This document shows, piece by piece, positions 36,329 through 44,936 of a stretch of 64,000 nucleotides of DNA. The DNA is from an uncultured Gemmiger sp. (lineage in GTDB: Bacteria; Bacillota; Clostridia; Oscillospirales; Ruminococcaceae). The position numbers and the translations under genes were made by a program. Position 1 is the first letter of the stretch. Every line of letters begins with the position of its first letter. The notes below the pieces were generated by a model. That model was not told the DNA's origin and ran no database searches. It saw nothing but the letters and a program-made list of their open reading frames with translations. The DNA lies in the NCBI GenBank assembly GCA_944388245.1, contig CALXIA010000002.1, positions 1-64,000 of the forward strand, given 5' to 3'.

Positions 36329-37054
36329 ATGTACAATGCGATCCTGTCTGTTGGCGTCATCGGCGGGGCGGACGGTCCCACCCAGGTGTATGTGAGCGGT
36401 GCGTCGGTGGGATGGATCATCCTGCTCACGGCGGTCTGCCTGGCGCAGGCGTATCTGCTGGGCAGCATTGACTTCGGCGTGGTGGTCAGCCGGCTGCTGT
36501 TCCAGGAGGACGTGCGCAGCAAAGGCAGCGGCAACGCGGGCACCACCAACATCCTGCGCACCTATGGCAAAAAGGCCGCCGCGCTGACCCTGGCCGGGGA
36601 TATGGGCAAGGGTGTGGCGGCGGTCCTGATCGGCCGGCTGCTCTTCGGGCTTTTCCTGCCGGTGCCGGACGCGACGGTGTACGGGGCCCATCTGGCCGCT
36701 ATCGCCGCCACCTGCGGCCATCTGTGGCCGGTCTGGTTCGGCTTCAAGGGCGGCAAAGGGGTGGCCGTGGCCGCCGGCGCCATCCTGGCCAGTCAGCCGG
36801 TGGTGGTGGCGGGCCTGGTGGTGGTCTTCTTCACCCTGGCCTTCGCGACCCGGATCGTCAGCCTGGCCAGCATTACCGTGGCGGTGCTCTATCCGGTTTT
36901 TACCGCCCTCTGGTGCTGGTATCGGGGCGGCGTGATCTGGTTTCCCACCCTCTGCGCCGCCATCATGGGGGTGCTGGTGATCTGGATGCACCGGGCCAAT
37001 ATCCGGCGTCTGTGCAACGGCACCGAGTATAAATTCGGTCAGAAGAAACCCTGA
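36329..37054 (+). CDS. plsY: Glycerol-3-phosphate acyltransferase PlsY with N-terminal extension
   Basis: 241 residues versus about 200 usual. Membrane enzyme that transfers an acyl group from acyl-phosphate to glycerol-3-phosphate. PlsY motifs: YLLGSIDFGVVVSRL, KGSGNAGTTNILRTYG, the glycine-rich GHLWPVWFGFKGGKGVAVAAG. The first 25 residues (including SVGVIGGADGPTQVYVSG) are extra and contain a GGADGPT segment resembling one in beta subunits of sodium-pumping decarboxylases. The start is well supported by GAGGAGG eight bases upstream. Confidence 0.93.
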   Translation: MYNAILSVGVIGGADGPTQVYVSGASVGWIILLTAVCLAQAYLLGSIDFGVVVSRLLFQEDVRSKGSGNAGTTNILRTYGKKAAALTLAGDMGKGVAAVLIGRLLFGLFLPVPDATVYGAHLAAIAATCGHLWPVWFGFKGGKGVAVAAGAILASQPVVVAGLVVVFFTLAFATRIVSLASITVAVLYPVFTALWCWYRGGVIWFPTLCAAIMGVLVIWMHRANIRRLCNGTEYKFGQKKP

Positions 37055-37072
37055 CGGCAATACTAAGGATAC

Positions 37073-37107
37073 GGGACCCGGAAATTCTTTCCGGGTCCCT
37101 CTTTCTT
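37073..37107 (+). terminator. Terminator after plsY
   Basis: Perfect 12-bp stem GGGACCCGGAAA / TTTCCGGGTCCC (37073-37084 with 37088-37099), followed by TCTTTCTTT. Confidence 0.9.
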
Positions 37108-37200
37108 TGCGTGGGACAGATTTCTGCGGGCGGTTGATTGAAACAGCTGTTCTGTGCCTATACTCCGTGCGTAAACTTTTGGCATCGGAGGGCAAAAGGT

Positions 37201-39471
37201 ATGCAGTTGTATCGGGGATATTCCCAGTCAGCGGCGCGGGCGCTGCGGCAGGCGCTGGCACTGGCCGGGCGGCAAGGGTTGACCCAGGCGGGAACCGGCC
37301 ATCTTCTGGCGGCGATCCTGCAGCAGGGGCCGGGGCCGGCCACCGCGTTTCTGCGGGCCCATCGGATCACCGCCGAAGCGGTGGATCGGCGGGTGCAGGC
37401 ACTGGCCGCGCCCGGCGCTTCGACGGTGCGCAGCGCCCCCGCGCCGGAACTGCGCAAGACAATGGAGTTCGCCAAGGTGGGCGCGCGCAGCGCCCATATC
37501 AAATATGTGCAGACGGAACATCTGCTCTGTGCCATGCTGGAAGACCCGGGTTGTACCGCCTGTTTGTGGCTGGGCCAGATGGGGGTGGAGACCGCCGAGG
37601 CCGCCCGGGAGTGCCGGCAGCTGTCCGGCCAGCTGGTGCTGCCGCTGCCGCCGCCGCGCGCGGTGGCCCCGGTGCGGTCCGGCCGGGCAAGCGACAAATA
37701 CGGCCAGGACCTGACCCGCATGGCAGCGGAAGGCTCGCTGGACCCGGTGTTCTGCCGGGAGGACGAACTGGCCCGCATGGAGGAGATCCTCTGCCGCCGC
37801 CGCAAGAACAACCCCTGCCTGGTGGGGGAGCCGGGGGTGGGCAAGACTGCGCTGGCGGAGGCGCTGGCCCAGCGTATCGCCTCCGGCACCGCGCCGCTGG
37901 CCCTGCGCGGGCGGCGGGTGATCAGCCTGGATATGGGCGCGCTGGTGGCCGGCACAAAATACCGGGGCGATTTTGAGGAGCGGTTCAAGAACCTGTTGGA
38001 TGAATTGAGCCGGGACAAGAACGCGATCCTGTTTATCGACGAGATCCATGTGATCGTGGGCGCAGGGGCGGCGGAGGGCGCCATCGACGCGGCCAACATC
38101 CTGAAACCGCTTCTGGCCCGGGGGGAACTGCAGCTGATCGGGGCCACGACCCAGGAGGAATACCGCCGCTGTATCCAAAAAGACGCGGCGCTGGAACGGC
38201 GGTTCGGCACCGTGACGGTGGAGGAACCCACCCCGGAGCAGGCATGCCGCATCCTGCGGGGCCTTGTGCCCCGGTATGAGGGCTACCACCGGGTTATCAT
38301 CCCGCCCGAGGCGGTGGAGGCGGCGGTGCGCCTGTCGGTTCGGTATATGCCGGGGCGCTTTTTGCCCGACAAGGCCATTGACCTGCTGGACGAAGCGGCG
38401 GCCGCCGCGCGGATCCGCGCCTCGGACGCCGCCGACGCAAAGCCGACCCTCACCACCGAGGACATTGCGCAGGTGGTATCCCGCATCAGCGGGGTGCCGG
38501 CGCAGCGGGTGGGGGAGGAGCAGCGCGCCCGGTTGGAGCGGCTGGAAAAGGAACTGGCCGGTCAGGTGGTGGGCCAGCCCCGGGCGGTGGCGGCGGTGGC
38601 TGGGGCGATCCGGCGCAGCCGCACCGGTCTTCGGGAGAGCGGCCGTCCCATCGGCGCCATGCTGTTTCTGGGCCCCACCGGCGTGGGCAAGACCCATCTG
38701 GCCCGGATGCTGGCGGCCAGCTGGTTCGGCAGCGAGAAGGCCCTTCTCCGCTTTGATATGAGCGAGTACGCCGAGGCCCATTCCGCCGCCCGGCTGCTGG
38801 GTTCTCCGCCGGGGTACGTGGGCCACGGAGAGGGCGGCCAGCTGACCGAGGCGGTGCGCCGTCGTCCCTACAGCGTGGTACTGTTCGATGAGATGGAAAA
38901 GGCTCACCCGGACCTGCAAAACCTGCTGCTGCAGATCCTGGAGGACGGCTGCCTGACCGACAGTATGGGCCGCAAGGCGGATTTCACCAACACCATTGTG
39001 CTGATCACCTCCAATCTGGGGGCGCGGTTTTTGTCCGGGCAGACCGGCCCGGTAGGCTTTGGCGCCGGGCCGGAGGCCACGCTGGCCCGCCAGAAGGAAC
39101 AGGCGCTGGAAGAGGCCCGTCGTTTCTTCCGGCCGGAACTGCTGGGCCGTATGGACGAAACGGTGGTGTTCGAGCCGTTGGGGGCCCGGTCGCTGGAGGC
39201 CATCGCGGACCGGCTGCTCTGCCAGCTGGAGGAGCGGGCCGGCCGCAGCGGATATACGCTGCACCATACGCCGCAGGTGGCCCAGGTGCTGGCCGGGCAG
39301 GCGAAACCCGGCTACGGCGCGCGGGAGCTGCGCCGCCAGGTGAGCCGCGCGGTGGAGCAGGCCCTGGCGGACCGGATCGCCGCGGGGCAGGCCGCGCCCG
39401 GCGCCAGCTTTACCGCCCAGGTGGGGGAGAGCGGCATCGAACTGCGGGCGGATCATCCCGCGCTGGTGTAA
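37201..39471 (+). CDS. Clp-family AAA+ unfoldase lacking the middle domain (ClpA/ClpC-like)
   Basis: 756 residues. Clp N-domain (about 1-145), first AAA module with Walker A GEPGVGKTA and Walker B ILFIDEIH, second with GPTGVGKTH and VVLFDEMEKAHPDL. A VGF tripeptide in GPVGFGAG fits a ClpP-docking loop. Between the modules there are only about ten residues (DAADAKPTLT) where ClpC has the UVR coiled coil, so the layout is ClpA-like although the sequence is Firmicute. It probably feeds unfolded proteins to ClpP. Start ATG 37201 follows CGGAGGG. Possible -10 TATACT lies at 37161-37166 with poor -35 spacing. Confidence 0.9.
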   Translation: MQLYRGYSQSAARALRQALALAGRQGLTQAGTGHLLAAILQQGPGPATAFLRAHRITAEAVDRRVQALAAPGASTVRSAPAPELRKTMEFAKVGARSAHIKYVQTEHLLCAMLEDPGCTACLWLGQMGVETAEAARECRQLSGQLVLPLPPPRAVAPVRSGRASDKYGQDLTRMAAEGSLDPVFCREDELARMEEILCRRRKNNPCLVGEPGVGKTALAEALAQRIASGTAPLALRGRRVISLDMGALVAGTKYRGDFEERFKNLLDELSRDKNAILFIDEIHVIVGAGAAEGAIDAANILKPLLARGELQLIGATTQEEYRRCIQKDAALERRFGTVTVEEPTPEQACRILRGLVPRYEGYHRVIIPPEAVEAAVRLSVRYMPGRFLPDKAIDLLDEAAAAARIRASDAADAKPTLTTEDIAQVVSRISGVPAQRVGEEQRARLERLEKELAGQVVGQPRAVAAVAGAIRRSRTGLRESGRPIGAMLFLGPTGVGKTHLARMLAASWFGSEKALLRFDMSEYAEAHSAARLLGSPPGYVGHGEGGQLTEAVRRRPYSVVLFDEMEKAHPDLQNLLLQILEDGCLTDSMGRKADFTNTIVLITSNLGARFLSGQTGPVGFGAGPEATLARQKEQALEEARRFFRPELLGRMDETVVFEPLGARSLEAIADRLLCQLEERAGRSGYTLHHTPQVAQVLAGQAKPGYGARELRRQVSRAVEQALADRIAAGQAAPGASFTAQVGESGIELRADHPALV

Positions 39472-39517
39472 GCGAACGGTGTTGCAGACGGCCGAAACGA
39501 CGGTATCGACCGCCTGA

Positions 39518-39545
39518 GCGAGGGAACATCTTCCCTCGCTTTTTT
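39518..39545 (+). terminator. Terminator after the Clp gene
   Basis: GCGAGGGAA-CATC-TTCCCTCGC then TTTTTT (39540-39545). Confidence 0.93.
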
Positions 39546-39576
39546 GCATATACTGGCAGCAAACGGAGGGCTGCCC

Positions 39577-41145
39577 ATGCAAAAACCAACGCTGTATCTG
39601 AAAAACGCCATGCTCCTCACCCTGAGCGGATTTGTTCTGCGCGGAGTGGGGATGTTGTTCCGGGTCTGGCTGGCGGCCTGGATCGGGGCCGAGGGGATGG
39701 GCTTGTATCAGCTGGCCCTTTCGGTCTACAATCTGGCGGTCACCTTTGCGACCGCCGGCATCTCGGTGGCGGCCACCCGCCTGGTGGCGGAGGAACTGGC
39801 CGGCGAACAGCCGGGCCGGGCGGCGGGGGCGTTGGGGCGGGTGGCCCGCACCGGCGCGCTGCTGGGGGCTGCTGCGGGCGCATTGCAGTTTTTAGGGGCG
39901 TATCCCGCCGCCCGGTATCTGCTGGGGGACGCCCGCGCGGAACTGTCGCTGCGGCTGTTGGCTCCCAGCCTGCCGTTTATGGCGGTGGCCGCCGCCTTGC
40001 GCGGATATTTCCTGGCTCGCCGGCGGGTGGCCCCCTCGGTGGAAAGCCAGATGGTGGAACAACTGCTGCGCATCGGGCTGATCGTCTGGCTGCTGCGCCA
40101 GGTGGACGGATGGGGCGTGGGCTGGTCCTGTGCCGCGGTCATGCTGGGCAGCACAGCCGGGGAAATTGTCTCCTGCCTGCTCATGGGCTGGTTCTGGCTG
40201 CGGGATCGCCGCCGCCTGCCCGCGGGGGAGCGCACCGCCCCACCGGATATTGGTCCGCGTATGTGGCGCATCCTGCTGCCGCTGGAGGGCAGCCGCTGCC
40301 TGGCCAGCGGGCTGGTCGCGGCGGAAAACGCCCTGGTGCCCGCCTGCCTGGCCTTGTATACCGGCTCCCGGGCCGAGGCGCTGGCCCAGTACGGGGCGCT
40401 CAAGGGGATGGCGCTGCCGGTGCTGTTTTTTCCTTTTTCCATTCTGGGCGCGCTGGCCACCCTGCTGCTGCCGGAGATCACCGAAGCCCACATCCGGGCG
40501 CGAACCGGCCAGCTGCAACGGCTCTTGAGCCGGATGCTGCTGCTCACGGTGACCTTCTCGCTGCTGGGCGGCGGTATGTTCACCCTCTATGCCCGGCCGC
40601 TGGGGCAGCTGCTCTACGGCAGCAGTGAGGTGGGGCTGTACCTGACGGTGCTGGGCCCGCTCACCCCGCTGATGTATCTGGAAAGCATGGTGGACGGGGC
40701 GCTCAAGGGGGTCGGCCAGCAGATGGCCACCTTCCGCTACAGCCTGCAGGATTCGGTGCTGCGCATCCTGCTGATCCTGCTGGCGCTGCCCCGGCTGGGC
40801 ATCGGGGGCTTTCTGGGGGTGATGGCCTTCTCCAACGCCTTTACCTGCCTGATGAATCTGCGCCGCCTGCTGCAGGTGGCCGGTATGCGGTTTCAACCCT
40901 TCGCCTGGGTGCTGCGGCCGGCAGCAAGCCTGGTGCCCGCGCTGTGGCTGGCCTGGCAGATCTCCGGCCATCTGCCTGCCTGGGGCCTGATCGCGCAGAT
41001 CGGCGCTGGCGGCGCGGCGGGCGCGCTGCTGTATCTGGCGCTCATGTGGCCCGGCGCGCTGCGGCCCGCGCTGTATGGGATGCGCGAGGGGCGAAAAAAG
41101 GAGCCTGCTTCGATTTCTGTCACAAAATCCGGCAAAAACTCTTGA
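39577..41145 (+). CDS. MOP-superfamily flippase, SpoVB/MurJ-like
   Basis: 522-residue membrane protein with about 14 hydrophobic helices. The N-terminal stretch KNAMLLTLSGFVLRGVGMLFRVWLAAWIG and AEGMGLYQLALSVYNLAVTF match the SpoVB/stage V family of polysaccharide and lipid II flippases. In spore formers SpoVB serves cortex synthesis; vegetative MurJ relatives are the alternative. Start ATG 39577 follows CGGAGGG. No promoter is clear after the preceding terminator except within 39546-39560 (GCATATACT, partial). Confidence 0.85.
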   Translation: MQKPTLYLKNAMLLTLSGFVLRGVGMLFRVWLAAWIGAEGMGLYQLALSVYNLAVTFATAGISVAATRLVAEELAGEQPGRAAGALGRVARTGALLGAAAGALQFLGAYPAARYLLGDARAELSLRLLAPSLPFMAVAAALRGYFLARRRVAPSVESQMVEQLLRIGLIVWLLRQVDGWGVGWSCAAVMLGSTAGEIVSCLLMGWFWLRDRRRLPAGERTAPPDIGPRMWRILLPLEGSRCLASGLVAAENALVPACLALYTGSRAEALAQYGALKGMALPVLFFPFSILGALATLLLPEITEAHIRARTGQLQRLLSRMLLLTVTFSLLGGGMFTLYARPLGQLLYGSSEVGLYLTVLGPLTPLMYLESMVDGALKGVGQQMATFRYSLQDSVLRILLILLALPRLGIGGFLGVMAFSNAFTCLMNLRRLLQVAGMRFQPFAWVLRPAASLVPALWLAWQISGHLPAWGLIAQIGAGGAAGALLYLALMWPGALRPALYGMREGRKKEPASISVTKSGKNS

Positions 41146-41170
41146 CAAGTCGCCGTAAATCGTTTATAGT
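41142..41170 (+). promoter_or_regulatory. SigA-type promoter for tRNA-Ser
   Basis: Consensus TTGACA (41142-41147), overlapping the stop of the flippase gene, 17 bases, TATAGT (41165-41170). Confidence 0.85.
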
Positions 41171-41190
41171 ATATAAGCGCCTTGCGGCAT

Positions 41191-41282
41191 GGAGAGATGG
41201 CTGAGCTGGTCTAAGGCGCACGACTGGAAATCGTGTGTGCCCCATAAAGGCACCGAGGGTTCGAATCCCTCTCTCTCCGCCA
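41191..41282 (+). tRNA. tRNA-Ser (anticodon GGA)
   Basis: Acceptor GGAGAGA pairs with TCTCTCC, followed by G and an encoded CCA. D-arm ATGGCTGAGCTGGTCTAAGG, anticodon stem-loop with CTGGAAA giving anticodon GGA (reads UCC/UCU), long variable arm as in class II tRNAs, and the T-arm GGGTTCGAATCCC. It is transcribed alone from its own promoter to a terminator. Confidence 0.97.
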
Positions 41283-41285
41283 GGA

Positions 41286-41321
41286 AAAACGGTGTGACCG
41301 AACAGGTCACACCGTTTTTTT
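41286..41321 (+). terminator. Terminator after tRNA-Ser
   Basis: Perfect 14-bp stem AAAACGGTGTGACC / GGTCACACCGTTTT (41286-41299 with 41305-41318), continuing into T residues. Confidence 0.93.
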
Positions 41322-41373
41322 GTGCAACGCAACGCTTCACCGGGGGGAGGGTACTGCCTGAAAAAACAGCACG

Positions 41374-41404
41374 AAAAAACCGGCCGCCAACAGGCAGCCG
41401 GTTT
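41374..41404 (-). terminator. Terminator after rpmB
   Basis: Minus-strand AAACCGGCTGCC-TGTT-GGCGGCCGG then TTTTTT (one G-U pair). Confidence 0.88.
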
Positions 41405-41431
41405 ATCTCTCTCGGTTTACTTTACGCCGGA

Positions 41432-41620
41432 TCAGATCGCGCGGGTGACCTTGCCCGAGCGCAGGCAACGGGTGCAGGCGTAAATATACTTGGGAGAACC
41501 GTCAACGATCGCCTTCACGCGCTTCACGTTGGGCTTCCAGGTACGGTTGCTCCGACGATGGGAGTGGGACACCTGAATGCCGAAAGCGACGCCTTTACCA
41601 CAACAATCACACTTTGCCAT
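41432..41620 (-). CDS. rpmB: 50S ribosomal protein L28
   Basis: 62-residue ribosomal protein. MAKCDCCGKGVAFG and the paired CTRCLRSGKV keep the four zinc-type cysteines, with QVSHSHRRSNRTWKPNV. Start ATG 41620 follows CGAGGAGGTGCAGCAA. A -10 TATAAT lies upstream on the minus strand at about 41660-41655 with a poor -35. Confidence 0.97.
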   Translation of the reverse strand: MAKCDCCGKGVAFGIQVSHSHRRSNRTWKPNVKRVKAIVDGSPKYIYACTRCLRSGKVTRAI

Positions 41621-41721
41621 TTGCTGCACCTCCTCGTAATCAAGTCGCTAAATTATACTAGCAGAAATCAAGCCAAAATGCAAGGGTTTTTTGAAAAAAA
41701 TCCCGTAAATCCTGTTTTGGC

Positions 41722-41750
41722 TTGTCACTGCGCCGCCAAACCGGTATAAT
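41722..41750 (+). promoter_or_regulatory. SigA-type promoter for the site-2 protease-scpAB-ytfIJ operon
   Basis: TTGTCA (41722-41727), 17 bases, consensus TATAAT (41745-41750). It is divergent from rpmB. Confidence 0.85.
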
Positions 41751-41782
41751 AATACGGTATATAAACGCGGGGAGGTCGGCGG

Positions 41783-42445
41783 ATGGATTACGGGATGCTG
41801 GTGGTGTATCTGACCCGGTTGCTGGCGATGGGGCTGGTGCTGCCGGTGCACGAGGCGGCGCACGCGCTGGCGGCCGACCGGTTGGGGGACCCCACCGCCC
41901 GGCAGCAGGGGCGGCTGACCCTGTCTCCCCGCGCGCATCTGGACGTGTGGGGCTCGATCTGTATGCTGATCGCCGGGATCGGCTGGGCGCGCCCGGTGCC
42001 GGTGGACCCCCGTTACTTCAAAAACCCCAAGTGGGGCATGGCGTTCAGCGCGGCGGCGGGGCCGCTGTCCAATCTGGTCATGGCATGGCTCAGCGCGGTG
42101 GGTATGCAGATATGTGCGGGGCTGGCGCAGGGCGGCGCGGGGCTGCCGCTGGTGATCGCGCTGCTGTTTTTCCAGACCCTGTTTTACCTGAACCTGAATC
42201 TGGCAATCTTCAACCTGCTGCCCATCCCGCCCTTTGACGGCAGCCGCATCCTGCTGGTGGTGCTGCCGCAGAAGTGGTACTTCCAGGTCATGCGGCGGGA
42301 GCGGCTGTTGCTCCTGGTAATCTTTTTACTGTTGATCCTGGGCGTGTTTGATCCGGTCCTCGTCTGGCTGGATACCCACCTGGCTCGTTTTTTTCTCTGG
42401 TCCACCGGGTTTGTGGGCCTGTTTTTCGGATCGTTTGCAAACTGA
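41783..42445 (+). CDS. Site-2 protease family (M50) membrane protein
   Basis: 220 residues, about five membrane segments. The zinc motif HEAAH (His23, Glu24, His27) lies in the first helix and NLLPIPPFDGSRIL gives the third ligand. This is the short YwhC-like M50 form with no PDZ domain. Such proteins are usually encoded directly before scpA in Firmicutes, as here (9 bases apart). The substrate is unknown; sigma/anti-sigma processing, such as pro-SigK cleavage by SpoIVFB, is done by a related but distinct subfamily. Confidence 0.9.
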   Translation: MDYGMLVVYLTRLLAMGLVLPVHEAAHALAADRLGDPTARQQGRLTLSPRAHLDVWGSICMLIAGIGWARPVPVDPRYFKNPKWGMAFSAAAGPLSNLVMAWLSAVGMQICAGLAQGGAGLPLVIALLFFQTLFYLNLNLAIFNLLPIPPFDGSRILLVVLPQKWYFQVMRRERLLLLVIFLLLILGVFDPVLVWLDTHLARFFLWSTGFVGLFFGSFAN

Positions 42446-42454
42446 GAGGGATCT

Positions 42455-43171
42455 ATGGAAACCATAACCTTTAAGCTGGAAGAGTTCGAGGGCCCGATGG
42501 ATCTTCTGCTCTATCTTGTCAGTAAGAACAAGATGAGCATTTACGAGATCCCCATTCTGGACCTGATCGACCAGTATACCCACATCATCAACAGCCTGCA
42601 GCAGGACCGCATGGAGGTGGCCAGCGAATTTATCGAGATGGCCGCGCGCCTGGTGCAGATGAAGAGCTTTCTGCTGCTGCCCCGCAGCCCGGAGGCGGAG
42701 CGCATGCGGGAGGAACTGACCGGTCAGCTGATCGAGTACAGCCTGTGCAAAAAGATCGCGGGCAAACTGGGCCGTATGGCGGGCACGGCGTTTGTGTCGG
42801 TGCGCAAACCGATGGAGGTGGAGCAGGACGCCACCTACACCCTGCAGCACGACCCGGCATTGCTGGAACAGGCCTGGAACAGCCTGATGGGGCGCAGTTT
42901 GCGCCGCCGGGTTCCGGCTCAGGAGCAGTTTGAACCGCTGGTGGCGGCGCCGTTTGTCTCGGTGGCCTCCCGGGTGGTGCATGTGCTGCGGGGGCTGATC
43001 ACCGGCAAGGTCAAGCGGCTGCGCCAGCTGTTTACGCCGCGGGACAGCCGCGGCCAGACGGTGGCCACCTTTCTGGCGGTGCTGGAACTGGTCCGGGCCG
43101 GCCGGATCACCATTGATGAGGACGGCGCGCTGGCGGTGCGCCGAACCAGAACTTCACGGCGGGAGGGATAA
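42455..43171 (+). CDS. scpA: Segregation and condensation protein A
   Basis: 238-residue kleisin that bridges SMC heads with ScpB in chromosome condensation. N-terminal TFKLEEFEGPMDLLLYLVSKNKMSIYEIPI and ASEFIEMAARLVQMKSFLLLPR are the ScpA signature; the C-terminal winged helix includes TVATFLAVLELVRAGRITI. scpB follows after 6 bases. Confidence 0.96.
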   Translation: METITFKLEEFEGPMDLLLYLVSKNKMSIYEIPILDLIDQYTHIINSLQQDRMEVASEFIEMAARLVQMKSFLLLPRSPEAERMREELTGQLIEYSLCKKIAGKLGRMAGTAFVSVRKPMEVEQDATYTLQHDPALLEQAWNSLMGRSLRRRVPAQEQFEPLVAAPFVSVASRVVHVLRGLITGKVKRLRQLFTPRDSRGQTVATFLAVLELVRAGRITIDEDGALAVRRTRTSRREG

Positions 43172-43177
43172 AACCGG

Positions 43178-43756
43178 ATGGATTTGAAGGAATACAAAGC
43201 CGCGGTGGAGGCTATGCTTTTTGCCCATGGAGAGCCGGTCAGCGCCTCCCGGATCGCCCAGATCCTGGAGATCGAGACGGTGGTGGTGGAACGGCTGCTG
43301 CAAACCCTGCGGGATGACTACGACGCCGGAGACCGGGGCCTGACCCTGTTGCAGATGGAGGACCGCTGGCAGCTGGCCACCAAGCCCCGGTTTGGCGAGC
43401 CGGTGCGCAAGCTGCTGGATACCCGCCGCAATACCCCCTTGTCCCAGGCGGCGCTGGAGGTGCTGGCGGTGATCGCCTATAACCAGCCGGTGTCCCGCTC
43501 ATTTATTGAGCAGGTGCGCGGTGTGGATTCTTCCTCCACCGTCACCACCCTGATGGAGAAGGGGCTGATTGAAGAGGCGGGCCGCCTGGACCTGCCGGGC
43601 CGTCCGGTCAGTTTCCGCACCACCGACGCGTTCCTGCGCACCTTTGGCCTGGAAAGCCTGACCCAGCTGCCGCCCCTGCACGGGGACGATCTGCCGCTGG
43701 AACAGGTGGCCGACAACGGCGGTCAGTTGCCGGACGAGGATCCGGCGGAAAACTGA
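43178..43756 (+). CDS. scpB: Segregation and condensation protein B
   Basis: 192 residues, two winged-helix domains. Seen: KAAVEAMLFAHGEPVSASRIAQIL, LATKPRFGEPVRKLL, SQAALEVLAVIAYNQPVSRSFIEQVRGVDSSSTV, LPGRPVSFRTTDAFLRTFGL. Dimer partner of ScpA in the SMC complex. The next gene starts immediately after its stop. Confidence 0.96.
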   Translation: MDLKEYKAAVEAMLFAHGEPVSASRIAQILEIETVVVERLLQTLRDDYDAGDRGLTLLQMEDRWQLATKPRFGEPVRKLLDTRRNTPLSQAALEVLAVIAYNQPVSRSFIEQVRGVDSSSTVTTLMEKGLIEEAGRLDLPGRPVSFRTTDAFLRTFGLESLTQLPPLHGDDLPLEQVADNGGQLPDEDPAEN

Positions 43757-44452
43757 ATGGCGGCCCTTCTGCTGGCGCTGAAGGCGCTGGGGATCCTGCT
43801 CGCGGTGCTGCTGATCCTGATTCTGCTGGCATTGCTGGTGCCGGTCACGGTACAGCTGCAATATGCGAAGGAACAGTTTACTGTGCGGCTGCGGATCCTG
43901 TTCTATACCCGGCAGCTTTGGCCGGAACCGCCGCCCCGCCCGGCCAAAAAACGCCGCGCGCCCAAACGCCGGCGCCGCCCGGCGGACGCGGCCCCACCGG
44001 CTCCGGAACACCGGCCGGAACACGGACCGGCCCCGGCGCAAACGCCGCCTGCCGGCGGGCCGGCCCCCAAGAAGGAGATTGCGGTAGCGGGCGTGCCGCT
44101 GCGGCAAATCCTGGACCTGCTTCCCACGGTGGGGGCGGTGGGCCGGCGCATCCTGGCCGGATTGCGGGTCCATGCCGTGCGGCTCTACTGGCCGATCCAG
44201 GGGCAGGACGCCGCCGATACCGCCCTGCGTTACGGGGCTTTCTGCGCGGCCTGGGGCAATGCGGCCGCGCTGGTGCAGAACCTGGTGCGCCTTCAGTGCG
44301 ACCGGGTGCAGCCGGTGGCGGATTATCTGGGCGAACACACGGGCGAAGAACATTTTTCTTGTAAAATCACCGCCCGGGTGTTTATAATGGTAACAGCGGC
44401 TGTGTACGGGCTATTCCGTCTGCGGCAGCTGGCCGAGACACACTCACAATAA
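43757..44452 (+). CDS. ytfI: DUF2953 (YtfI-like) membrane-anchored protein
   Basis: 231 residues. One or two hydrophobic segments at 3-33, a Pro/Arg/Ala-rich linker (about 55-100), then the DUF2953 region (GLRVHAVRLYWPIQGQDAADTALRYG). In Bacillus ytfI is next to ytfJ, and here the ytfJ/gerW homologue follows after 12 bases. Role is not known beyond a link to sporulation/germination genes. The start at 43757 directly abuts scpB. Confidence 0.8.
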   Translation: MAALLLALKALGILLAVLLILILLALLVPVTVQLQYAKEQFTVRLRILFYTRQLWPEPPPRPAKKRRAPKRRRRPADAAPPAPEHRPEHGPAPAQTPPAGGPAPKKEIAVAGVPLRQILDLLPTVGAVGRRILAGLRVHAVRLYWPIQGQDAADTALRYGAFCAAWGNAAALVQNLVRLQCDRVQPVADYLGEHTGEEHFSCKITARVFIMVTAAVYGLFRLRQLAETHSQ

Positions 44453-44464
44453 GGAGGGCTGCTC

Positions 44465-44863
44465 ATGGCGGAACATCCGATTCAGGGCCTGATGGGCGTT
44501 ACAATGGAGAAGATCCGGGAGATGGTGGACGCTGACACCATCGTGGGTGCCCCGATCCAGGCGGCGGAGGGCGTGACCATTCTGCCCATTTCCAAGGTCA
44601 CCTTCGGGTTTGCCTCCGGCGGTTCGGATATCGGCAGCAAAACCAGCAAGGACCTGTTCGGCGGCGGCGGCGGGGCCGGGGTCTCCATCTCGCCCATCGC
44701 CTTTCTGGTCATCCAGAACGGCAACGTGCGCACCATTCAGCTGGCGGACCATGCCAGCACGGTGGACCGGGCACTGAATCTGTTGCCGGAACTGGTGGAC
44801 AAACTCAGCGAACTGCTCAAGAAAAACAAGGAAGAGAACCCGGGTACAGAGGCGGCCGAGTGA
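44465..44863 (+). CDS. ytfJ: GerW family sporulation protein (YtfJ)
   Basis: 132 residues. HPIQGLMGVTMEKIREMVDADTIVG, TILPISKVTFGFASGG and a glycine-rich loop (LFGGGGGAGVSISPIAFLVI) are family hallmarks. GerW is needed for normal germination in Bacillus; here it supports a spore-forming ancestry along with sigK. Ribosome site AAGGAGGG. Confidence 0.93.
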   Translation: MAEHPIQGLMGVTMEKIREMVDADTIVGAPIQAAEGVTILPISKVTFGFASGGSDIGSKTSKDLFGGGGGAGVSISPIAFLVIQNGNVRTIQLADHASTVDRALNLLPELVDKLSELLKKNKEENPGTEAAE

Positions 44864-44936
44864 CCGGCCGGCAGGCGTATTCCGCTTGCCGGCGGGGCTT
44901 TCCGCCCCTTTTCCCTACATGAGGACGGAGTAGACT

